Assembly: GCF_001422815.1 (NCBI RefSeq)
Contig: NZ_LMMP01000016.1
Coordinates: 1-54,564 of the forward strand
Direction: 5' to 3'
Source of the DNA: Methylobacterium sp. Leaf91
GTDB taxonomy: Bacteria > Pseudomonadota > Alphaproteobacteria > Rhizobiales > Beijerinckiaceae
Length of the DNA: 54,564 bases
Part shown: in pieces, positions 9,339-21,500 of the stretch
Layout: each line of letters begins with the position of its first letter
How positions within the stretch are numbered: the stretch's first letter is position 1
Translations under genes and position numbers: made by a program
The notes under the pieces: generated by a model
Databases searched by the model: none
What the model saw: only the letters and a program-made list of their open reading frames with translations
What the model was told of the DNA's origin: nothing

Positions 9339-11651
9339 TCAGCCCTCGCGCACGAAGATGATCGTCCCGAGCGGCGGCGCCGAGAGCACCAGCGAATAGG
9401 GCTGGCCGTGGCTCTCCACGGCTTCCGCCTGGATACCGCCCATGTTGCCGACATTCGAACCGCCGTAGCGCTCGGAATCCGAGTTGATCGCCTCGCGATA
9501 GAACCCCGCCTCCGGTACGCCGATCCGGTATCCCTCACGCGGAATCGGCGTGAAGTTGGAGACCACCACCGCGACCTCCCCCGGTGACTTGCCCTTGCGG
9601 GCCCAGGCAATGACGCTGTTGTCCTGGTCGTCGGAGACCAGCCACTGGAAGCCGGCGGCCTCACAATCCCTCACGTGGAGGGCGGGCGTCGACGTGTAGA
9701 GGCGGTTCAGGTCGCGGACGAGATCCTTCACGCCGCGATGCAGAGGATCGTCGAGCAGGTGCCAGTCGAGGCTCTGGTTGTGGTTCCACTCTTTCTGCTG
9801 GCCGAACTCGCCGCCCATGAAGAGCAGCTTCTTGCCCGGATGGCCCCACATGTAGCCGAAATAGGCACGCAGATTCGCGAATTTCTGCCAGCGGTCGCCC
9901 GGCATCTTGTCCAGCAGCGAGCCTTTCCCGTGGACGACTTCATCGTGCGAGAGCGGCAGGATGAAGTTCTCGGAGAAGGCGTAGAGCAGGCCGAAGGTCA
10001 GGTCGTGGTGGTGATAGCGGCGATGGATCGTCTGCTTCGACATGAATTCCAGGGTGTCGTGCATCCACCCCATGTTCCACTTGAAGCCGAAGCCGAGGCC
10101 GCCCGTATAGGTCGGGTGTGACACACCCGGCCAGGACGTGGATTCCTCGGCGATCGTCATCGTGCCCGGCGCGTGGCTATAGGTCGCCTCGTTGGTCTTG
10201 CGCAGGAAGTTGATGGCGTCGAGATTCTCGTTGCCGCCGTATTGGTTGGGGATCCACTCGCCCTGCCGGCGCGAATAGTCGAGGTAGAGCATGGAGGCGA
10301 CGGCATCCACGCGCAGGCCGTCGAGATGGTAGTGTTCGAGCCAGAACCGGGCATTGGCGGCCAGGAAGCTCGACACTTCCGTGCGGCCGAAATTGTAGAT
10401 GTAGGTGCCCCAATCCTGGTGGAAGCCCTGGCGCGGGTCGGCATGTTCGTAGAGATGCGTCCCGTCGAACTGGCCCAGACCATGCGCGTCGAGGGGGAAG
10501 TGCCCCGGCACCCAGTCCAGCATCACGCCGATGCCGGCCTCGTGAGCCACATCGACGAAGGCCGCGAAATCGTCCGGCGTGCCGAAGCGGCTCGTCGGCG
10601 CGAACAGCGAGACCGGCTGGTAGCCCCATGAGCCGTCGAACGGATATTCCGTGATCGGCAGCATCTCGATATGGGTGAAGCCCATTTCCTTGACGTAGGG
10701 GATCAGGCGCTCGCCCAACTCCTTGTAGGTCAGGTAGCGGTTGCCCTCCTCGGCGACGCGTGCCCAGGAGCCGAGATGGACTTCGTAGATCGAGATGGCG
10801 GTGTGGCGCGGATCCTTCTCGCCCCGCGTCGCCATCCACTTGTCGTCGCTCCAGACGGGCGCGTTCGTGCCCTGGAGCACGGAAGCAGTCTCCGGCGGCT
10901 TCTGCGCCGCGAAGGCGACGGGATCGGCCTTCAGCGGTAGCAGCGAACCGTCGGCCCCACGAATCTCGAACTTGTAATGGGCTCCTGCGGCGAGGCCCGG
11001 AACGAACAATTCCCAGATGCCGCCATTCTGCCAGAGCCGCATCGGGTGGCGTCGGCCGTCCCACTCGTTGAAATCGCCGACGATGCTCACCCGGCGGGCA
11101 TTCGGCGCCCAGACCGCGAAGCGGAACCCGGCGATGCCATCGAGTTCCATGGATTGGGCGCCGAGCACCCGATAGGTCACGTCGCTGCCGATTTCGCGCA
11201 GGTTGTCGATGTCCTGCTGGTGCAACGATGAGCCGAAGCTGTAGGGGTCATGGCGCGGACGCTCGGTACCGTCCCAGCCTTCCACGGCCAGCTCATAGAG
11301 CGGCCGTCCCTGGCTCTCGACCCGGGCGACGTAGAACCCGTCCTGATGACGCCGCTCGAACGGGATGCGCTTGCCCGCGGTGAGAAGGGAGGCCGACTTC
11401 GCCTCCGGTAGGATGACACGCACCTCCCAGAGGCCGGGGCCGATCTGGTGAGGGCCGAGCACCGAGAACGGATCGCCGTGATCCGCCCTCATCACAGCGG
11501 CGACCGCGTCCGGATGGACGCCCTGAACGGTCGACGTATCGGCATCGGCCTGGCGGGGACTCCCCGACGCGGCCGAGCGGGCCGCGATCCGTTCGGACCG
11601 CTTCCGCTCCTGCTCGGACGTCTTCGCCAGGCTCTCGTCGATATCCGTCAT
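9339..11651 (-). CDS. glgB: 1,4-alpha-glucan branching enzyme
   Basis: A 770-residue GH13 branching enzyme with the expected order: an N-terminal beta module (about residues 55-150), a CBM48 domain (about 165-270), the catalytic barrel and a C-terminal beta domain. Catalytic residues are D449 ([18 protein letters not shown]), E502 (TIAEESTSW) and D570 ([10 protein letters not shown]). It introduces alpha-1,6 branches into glucan made by GlgA or GlgE. Its ATG abuts the TGA of the upstream treS-maltokinase gene (TGAATG), so translation is probably coupled, matching the common treS-glgB and glgE-glgB pairing of the maltose-1-phosphate pathway. Confidence 0.95.
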   Translation of the reverse strand: MTDIDESLAKTSEQERKRSERIAARSAASGSPRQADADTSTVQGVHPDAVAAVMRADHGDPFSVLGPHQIGPGLWEVRVILPEAKSASLLTAGKRIPFERRHQDGFYVARVESQGRPLYELAVEGWDGTERPRHDPYSFGSSLHQQDIDNLREIGSDVTYRVLGAQSMELDGIAGFRFAVWAPNARRVSIVGDFNEWDGRRHPMRLWQNGGIWELFVPGLAAGAHYKFEIRGADGSLLPLKADPVAFAAQKPPETASVLQGTNAPVWSDDKWMATRGEKDPRHTAISIYEVHLGSWARVAEEGNRYLTYKELGERLIPYVKEMGFTHIEMLPITEYPFDGSWGYQPVSLFAPTSRFGTPDDFAAFVDVAHEAGIGVMLDWVPGHFPLDAHGLGQFDGTHLYEHADPRQGFHQDWGTYIYNFGRTEVSSFLAANARFWLEHYHLDGLRVDAVASMLYLDYSRRQGEWIPNQYGGNENLDAINFLRKTNEATYSHAPGTMTIAEESTSWPGVSHPTYTGGLGFGFKWNMGWMHDTLEFMSKQTIHRRYHHHDLTFGLLYAFSENFILPLSHDEVVHGKGSLLDKMPGDRWQKFANLRAYFGYMWGHPGKKLLFMGGEFGQQKEWNHNQSLDWHLLDDPLHRGVKDLVRDLNRLYTSTPALHVRDCEAAGFQWLVSDDQDNSVIAWARKGKSPGEVAVVVSNFTPIPREGYRIGVPEAGFYREAINSDSERYGGSNVGNMGGIQAEAVESHGQPYSLVLSAPPLGTIIFVREG

Positions 11652-14909
<3,258 letters not shown>

Positions 14910-15078
14910 CGCGTCGTTGCCTCATGCGTCGGGTTCAAGGGCGTGTTCGGCTTCGCGGCGCGCGCCCTTCGCCGAAACGAAGGGCTTGGCCGCGTCGGCC
15001 GCAGCTTTGGCACCAGCTTCTGGGCGACAACGCGACGGACGGCTGAAAACTCGAAGTTTTGTGCTGACACGCGGGCGG

Positions 15079-18000
15079 CTACTCCGCAACCCGCTGGGGT
15101 GCGCGCAGCCGCCAGACGATGACGGACCGCTCCGCCGGATCGAGGGCGATGCGGTGGGACTTGCCGCGCAGCTCGAACTTGTAGCCGAGCAGCAGGTCCT
15201 CCACCTCGACGGCGCCGTGGTCGGGCTCTCCGAGGAGCCAGAGCGGTACCTCGTAGGTGCATTCCTGGCGGTTCTTCGGATCGAGATTGACCATCACGAA
15301 AATGCAATTGTCGCCCTCGGGCGTCGCCTTGGCGTAGGCGACGATCTGGTCGTTATAGGCCGCCGTGAAGGTGATGTTGCGGAAGTCCCAGAGCGCCTGG
15401 TTCTCCTGCCGGATGCGGTTGAGCTTGATGATGTGCGCGCGGATGTTGCCCGGCGCATGGTAATCCCAGGCCTTCAGCTCGTACTTCTCTGAATTGAGAT
15501 ATTCTTCCTTGCCGGGATAAGGTGCTGCCTCGCACATCTCGAAGCCGTTATAGATGCCGTAGACCGAGGACAGCGTCGCCGCCAGGGTCGCCCGCACGAT
15601 GAATCCGGCGCGGCCGCTGGTCTGGAGGTAGACCGGATTGATGTCCGGCGTGTTGGCGAAGAAGTTCGGCCGGTAATATTCGCCCATCTCGCCGGCGAGC
15701 TCGGTCGAGTAGTCGATGAGCTCCTGCTTCGTGTTGCGCCAGGTGAAGTAGGTGTAGCTCTGCTGGTAGCCGGCCTTGGCGAGCTTCTTCATCATCTTCG
15801 GCCGGGTGAAGGCCTCGGCGAGGAAGATCACGTCGGGATAGCGGGCATTCACCTCGGCGATCATCCATTCCCAGAACGGGATCGGCTTGGTGTGGGGGTT
15901 GTCGACGCGGAAGATTCGGGCGCCGAGTTCGGCCCAGCCCATGACGATGTCGCGCAGTTCGATCCAGAGCGAGGGCAACGCGCCGCCGTAGAAGTGGACG
16001 TTGGAAATGTCCTCGTACTTCTTCGGCGGGTTCTCGGCGAATTTCAGAGTGCCGTCGGGGCGCCACTCGAACCATTCTGGGTGGTTCTTGATCCACGGGT
16101 GGTCGGGCGAGCACTGGATCGCGAAATCGAGCGCGATCTCCATGCCGTAGGCGTGGCTCGCGGCGACCAGCCGGCGGAAATCGTCGAGGGTGCCGAGTTC
16201 GGGATGCACCGCCTCGTGCCCGCCCGCCTCCGAACCGACCGCATAGACCGAGCCGACATCGCCTTCGAGCGCCGTGAGGGTGTTGTTCTTGCCCTTGCGG
16301 TTGGTCTTGCCGATCGGGTGGATGGGCGTGAAGTAGAGCACGTCGAAGCCGAGTTCCCGGATCTCGGGCAGACGCCGGATCACGTCGTCGAACGTGCCGT
16401 GGCGGTTGACGTCCATGGATTGCGAGCGCGGGAAGATCTCGTACCAGGCCGAGAACCGGGCCGCGAGGCGGTCGGCGATCACCGGCACGTTCACCGGGTA
16501 GCGCGAGCGGTTGACCCGGTCGGCATGCTTGCGGATCAGGGACGCGGTCTCGGGGGCGAGGATGAGATCGAGCTGCGCTGCCGATCCGGTCTTCTCCGCC
16601 CCGAGGGCCGAGACGATGGCCTGGAGCCGGGCCTGGTCCTGGCCGGTGGCGAGGTCCGCCGCCCCCTGCACGAAGCTGACGCCCTCGATGGTCTCGAGGC
16701 GCACGTCGACGCCCGCGTCCCGCTTCTTCAGCGTGTCGCGGATCCAGGACGAGAAGGCATCGCGCCAAGCCTCGATGGTGAATTCGTAGCGGGCATTGTG
16801 TTCGAGGGGGAAGGAGCCGCTCCAGCGGTCGTTGTCCACGAACACCATGCGGTCTCGGCGCCATTCCTCCTCGCCGACGACGCGCGACAGGATCGCGGCG
16901 TCGATGATCTCGTGGCCGTCGCTGAAGATGTCGGCGGAGACCGCCACCTGCTCGCCGACCACGCGCTTGACCGGCGAACGGCCCCCGTCGATCTCGGGCG
17001 AGACCGCCTCGATGACGACGCGGCCTTCGCCCGACGGCGTGGAGGGAGCGGGGGGCTTTGCCACCACCCGCCGCTCGGCGGCGAGGATGCGGATCTCACC
17101 GGGCGCGAGGTCGAGGCTCGTGCCGGGGAGGAACTCGATCGGCTCCGCCTCGGGGGTGAGGTCCTTGAAGCGGCCGAGCATCCCGCCTGTCCGTGCCACC
17201 AGCGGCCCGGCATCCACCGCCACCGCCACGGGGCCGGGATTGAACAGGACGAGGGTGGCGTGGCGTGCCGAAGCGCCGTGTCCGGTGTCGAATTTCAGCA
17301 GCGCCACATAGGCCGCATCCGGCGCCGAGATCCGCGACTGCGCACCCTCGACATTGGCGGAAGCGAGGCTGGCCTTCAGGGCGTTGATCGCCGTGACATA
17401 GCCAGAAATGTCGATGCCGGTGTCGGTTTCGCGCGAATCGGGATTGGTCTCGACCACATGCAGGGCGCGGCGGTAGCCCCATTCGTAGCCGATGGGCAGG
17501 AGCACGCCGGCCGAGAAGAACGCGGCCAGGGCGTAGCGCGCCTTGAGGCGGCGCGCGATGGCGTCCGGCCCACCGGAAAGCCCGCCCGCGAGGCGGGGCA
17601 TGTCGTGGTTCTCGGGGAAGGCGATGGAGGGGGCGATCACGCGCAGGCGGTCGTATTGTTCGAGCGCCCACGGCGCCTTCAGGTCCCACCAGGCGAAGGA
17701 ATTGAACAGGTAGTCGAACCCGGCGCCCGCCGTGGCCTGGGCCTCCTCGAAGGTGCAGCCCAGGGTCTCGGCGGCGAACAGGCAATCGGGCTCCAGCGCC
17801 TTGGCGGCGCCGATGAGCGAGCGCCAGACATCCGGCGGCACCTTGTAGGCGGCGTCGCAGCGGAACCCGCCGACACCGAGATCCTGCATCCGGTTGATGT
17901 AGCCGGCCCAGAGCCGGGTCAGCTCTTCCCGAGCACCGGCCGAATGATAGTTCAGCTCGGCGAGGTCGCCCCAGACCGTGCGGATCGACGGATCGTCCGG

Positions 18001-18462
18001 GTCGACGGCGGCGGGGCTCTCGATGTTGCCGGCCTCGTCGCGCAGGAACAGGTCCGGCCGCTCCCGCGCCAGGGGGCCGTCCTTGGCGGTGTGATTGATG
18101 ACGAGGTCGGTCATCACCCGGATGCCGTGCGCGGCGGCGGCGGCGCAGAAGCGGCGGATCTGCTCATCGTCCGAGGTGCCGTCATCGTCGCGGAAACGCT
18201 CGTCGAGCCTTTCCGGGTCGGAGACCGCATAGAGGCTGCGCGAGCCGCCGGTCTGGTGGAACGGATTGAGGTAGATCCAGTCGAAACCCATCCCGGCGAT
18301 GCGGGGAAGCTCCGCCGTCCAGGCCGAGACCTTTCCGACGAGGAGGGGGAACAGGTTGTAGATGCGCGGCCCCTCGGCCCGCGGGGCGCGGCCCGCAGGC
18401 AGCGCCACGGTTCCGGCTTCGGTCCGCGCGGCGGAGATCTTGGCTGGGCTCGGCGCGTTCAT
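15079..18462 (-). CDS. glgE: GH13 domain fused to GlgE maltosyltransferase
   Basis: A 1127-residue protein made of two GH13 units. Residues about 480-1127 are GlgE, with the DUF3416 N-terminal module, D854 (FRVDNPHTKP), E883 (FLAEAFTRP) and D940 (NTPDINP); it extends alpha-1,4-glucan by two glucose units from maltose-1-phosphate. Residues about 20-460 are a second, complete GH13 barrel with its own catalytic set: D203 (GFRCDAAYK), E232 (FAAETLG) and D287 (PENHDMPR). A Pro-rich linker (about 465-482) joins them. GlgE alone is about 660 residues, so the extra domain is real. The start at 18462 has GGAG 8 nt upstream; another ATG at 18477 is possible. The role of the N-terminal domain is unknown; hydrolysis or transfer on GlgE products is plausible. 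Confidence 0.9.
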   Translation of the reverse strand: MNAPSPAKISAARTEAGTVALPAGRAPRAEGPRIYNLFPLLVGKVSAWTAELPRIAGMGFDWIYLNPFHQTGGSRSLYAVSDPERLDERFRDDDGTSDDEQIRRFCAAAAAHGIRVMTDLVINHTAKDGPLARERPDLFLRDEAGNIESPAAVDPDDPSIRTVWGDLAELNYHSAGAREELTRLWAGYINRMQDLGVGGFRCDAAYKVPPDVWRSLIGAAKALEPDCLFAAETLGCTFEEAQATAGAGFDYLFNSFAWWDLKAPWALEQYDRLRVIAPSIAFPENHDMPRLAGGLSGGPDAIARRLKARYALAAFFSAGVLLPIGYEWGYRRALHVVETNPDSRETDTGIDISGYVTAINALKASLASANVEGAQSRISAPDAAYVALLKFDTGHGASARHATLVLFNPGPVAVAVDAGPLVARTGGMLGRFKDLTPEAEPIEFLPGTSLDLAPGEIRILAAERRVVAKPPAPSTPSGEGRVVIEAVSPEIDGGRSPVKRVVGEQVAVSADIFSDGHEIIDAAILSRVVGEEEWRRDRMVFVDNDRWSGSFPLEHNARYEFTIEAWRDAFSSWIRDTLKKRDAGVDVRLETIEGVSFVQGAADLATGQDQARLQAIVSALGAEKTGSAAQLDLILAPETASLIRKHADRVNRSRYPVNVPVIADRLAARFSAWYEIFPRSQSMDVNRHGTFDDVIRRLPEIRELGFDVLYFTPIHPIGKTNRKGKNNTLTALEGDVGSVYAVGSEAGGHEAVHPELGTLDDFRRLVAASHAYGMEIALDFAIQCSPDHPWIKNHPEWFEWRPDGTLKFAENPPKKYEDISNVHFYGGALPSLWIELRDIVMGWAELGARIFRVDNPHTKPIPFWEWMIAEVNARYPDVIFLAEAFTRPKMMKKLAKAGYQQSYTYFTWRNTKQELIDYSTELAGEMGEYYRPNFFANTPDINPVYLQTSGRAGFIVRATLAATLSSVYGIYNGFEMCEAAPYPGKEEYLNSEKYELKAWDYHAPGNIRAHIIKLNRIRQENQALWDFRNITFTAAYNDQIVAYAKATPEGDNCIFVMVNLDPKNRQECTYEVPLWLLGEPDHGAVEVEDLLLGYKFELRGKSHRIALDPAERSVIVWRLRAPQRVAE

Positions 18463-18539
18463 GCGTACTCCGTTCATTTGAATAGCGTGTCCCCGTCTCC
18501 CGAAGGAGCCTCCCGCGCGGCGGCGGGTGAGGTGGGGAT

Positions 18540-18564
18540 GGGCGGTCCCCGTCGAGGACCGCCC
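18540..18564. other. Hairpin between malQ-treY and glgE
   Basis: Perfect 9-bp arms (GGGCGGTCC / GGACCGCCC) around a 7-nt loop in the 134-nt gap. No T-tract follows on the minus strand, so it is more likely an mRNA processing or stability element within the treZ-malQtreY-glgE-treS-glgB transcript than a full terminator. Confidence 0.4.
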
Positions 18565-18596
18565 TTCAGGGTTCGGCTGCCGTCCCGAACTCGGGC

Positions 18597-21500
18597 TCAG
18601 GCGATCCGCTTCAGGACTGCGTAGGGCAAACGCGCGAACAACCGGCCGAGATCGACCGATGTTCCCTCCGGCTGCACCTCGGCCCCCGACATCAGGTCGA
18701 CCCAGCGGCTCTCCGCCGGCACCGGCAGAGTGGTGCCGGAGAAGGCCTCGCCCGACCATGCCGCATCGTCGACGAGGCCGGAGACGAGTCGCGGCACGGC
18801 GACGAGAAGGTCGCCCTCACCGCTTGTGGCATCGGACCGTGTGAATGCGATGACATGGGCGCTCAACCGGCCTTCTGCGGTCACCGCCAGATGGTCGGCA
18901 TCCGCGTAGAAGCTGGGTCGCTCCGCACGGTCGGCAAGGAGGCGCGCGAGCGTCGCCTGCTTGACCCGCCCGTCCGGCCAGTGATCGAGCAAGCCGGCGA
19001 TGTCGGCGCTCCCGTTCAGGGCTTCGGCACGGGCCGTATAATCCACGGGGCGACGGTTATCCGGGTCCACGAAGGAGAAGTCCCAGAATTCCGTCCCCTG
19101 GTACACGTCGGGCAAGCCCGGAAGCGTGGCCTTCAGCACCGTCCGGCCGAGGCCGGCGATCATGCCGAGATGGGCGAGCCGGCGCGCGATCGGACGCATG
19201 AGCGTCATGAACTTCGCGCCCGGCGCGATCAGGCCGGCGAAGAACCGCTTGACCGCCGCCTCGTACTGCTCGTCCACATTGACCCAGCTCGATCGGCGCT
19301 TGCCCTCGCGAAGGGCCTTTTCAGAGTACGCGTCGAGACGTTCGCGGAATTCCGCGATGGCGGCCTCGTCGTCCCCGTCCAGCAATTCGAGCGGCCAGGC
19401 GCCGAGAATGGCCTGCAGGAACATCCACTGATCGTTGGCGTCGGGCGCGGGGCCCTCCTCCATGGCGGTGAGATGGGTCCGGGCCGACTGGCCGAGGATG
19501 GTCCAGGCCTCGGCCCACACCTCCGGGATCTCGGACAGGGCAAGGAGGCGCGAGCGGGCATCCTCGCCGCGCTTGGTGTCGTGGGTCGCCGTGGTGATCA
19601 TGGCGTTCGGCCAGTCGCGGGCCCGCGCCGCCTGGAGCGCGTGGAAATGCTCCAGATCGATCCCGTATTCGCCCGGATCGCCGCCGACCTCATTGAGGGC
19701 GAGCAACTCGGAGAACCGGTAGAACAGCGTGTCTTCCAGGCTTTTCGCCATGACCGGCCCGGTCAGCTGCTGGAACCGGCGACGGAACCGCAGGATGACG
19801 GCGGGATCGGGCCGCCCCGGCCCGCCGGAATCGACCCGCCCCAGCAGAGCCTGTGAGGCGAAATCGTGGACCGACCTGTCCGGCAGGGCGCTCCAGCGCT
19901 TGGCCTTGGCCACCGCGCCCTCGATCAGGCGGATATCCTCGCCCTCGACATCGCTCTCGTCGAGATCGCCCGGCAGATAGGAGCGGTAGGTGGGAAAGCG
20001 CGCGATGATCTCGATCAGCGCGCGGCGGATGGCGTTCACCGAGAAGTCGCGCGTGCGCCGGTCCGCATCGGCGATCCGCTTCAAGTCGGCGGTGAGCACT
20101 TCGAGCTCGCTGGCGAAGCTGATCTCGAGGATCTCCGCCTTGGCCGCCCGGAGCTGTGCCTTGTAGGGCTCGTCCATGCCGGTGGCCCAGCGATAGAACC
20201 GGGTGATCCTGGTGTGCTTCTCCTGGTCCACCAGGATGCCGTCGAGCTGGTTCAGCACGTCGTAGCCGGTGGTTCCGGCGACGGGCCAGGGCCGCAGCTT
20301 CTCGCCGGGTTCGAGGATCTTCTCGACCACGACGTAGAAGCCGGGGCCGACCGCGCTCTGCAGGGCGCGCGCATAACCCTGCGGGTCGGCGAGACCGTCG
20401 ATATGGTCGATCCGCAGCCCGTCGATCCGCCCCTCGGAGATGAGGCGGAACACCGTCTCGTGCGAGCGGTGGAAGATGTCGGATTTCTCCACGCGCAGGC
20501 CCGCGAGGCCGTTCACGTCGAAGAAGCGACGGTAGTTGATGTCGCTGGCCGCCACGCGCCAATGGGCGAGGCGATAGGATTGCTGCTCGAGAAGCCGGTG
20601 GAGCGGCCCGAAACTGTCGGGCCGTCCCTCGAAACCGTTGAGCAGGGTCAGCGTGCGGTCAATGGCCTTGGCGATGGCGGGCGAGGCCTCCACCGCGTCG
20701 GCGAGCCGGCGCTTGAGGTGGTCGGCCTCCTCCGGGAAGCCCCGGCGGCGCTCCGCATTCGTCTCCTCGCTCATCAGCCGCAGCCGCTCGGAGACGGCCA
20801 GCACCTCGGCCGCCGCATCGTCGCCGATCTCGCCATGCGCCGCCAGGGCGCGGTTGAGGATCGACGGATATTGCAGCGGGCAGATCGGGAATTGATGCTC
20901 GTAGTGCCAGACGCTGAAGGCGCCGGCGGCGTCGTCGTATTTCAGGTCGAGCGTGCCGTGTTCGAGGGCCTCGCCGTAACGGTCGCCCAGGAACGGGATG
21001 ACGAGGTTGTTGCGCGCGCCCTGTCGCTGCCAGTCGATGTCGAAGGCATGCGAGAGCGGCGAGAGATCGCCCCATTCGAGGACGGAGAGCCACCACGGAT
21101 TGTCGGCCCCGCCGACGCCCATATGGTTGGGCACGATGTCGAGGAGCAGCTTCAGGCCGTGCCGCTGCATCACGTCGGAGAAGTGGACGAAGCCCTCTTC
21201 GCCGCCGAGTTCCGGATTGATCGTCGAATGGTCGACGATGTCGTAGCCATGGGTCGAGCCGGGTCGCGCCTTCTGGATCGGCGAAGCATAGACGTGGCTG
21301 ATGCCGAGTTTGGCCAGATACGGCACGATCCGCTCGGCATCGGCGAAGGTGAAGTCCTTGTGGAATTGCAGCCGGTAGGTGGCGCGCGGCGGCGGCGAGG
21401 CGAGACGCGCCGCTCCCGAACGGGGGCCGCGTTCCTCGGCCGACAGCGCGGCGGCGAGCTTTGCCAGCGGACCGCCCGGCGCCGCGATGGCCTCCAGGCT

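Noticed and set aside
15892..18624. 910-residue plus-strand frame opposite glgE
   Set aside because: Antisense shadow rich in Asp, Arg and Gly; no family similarity.
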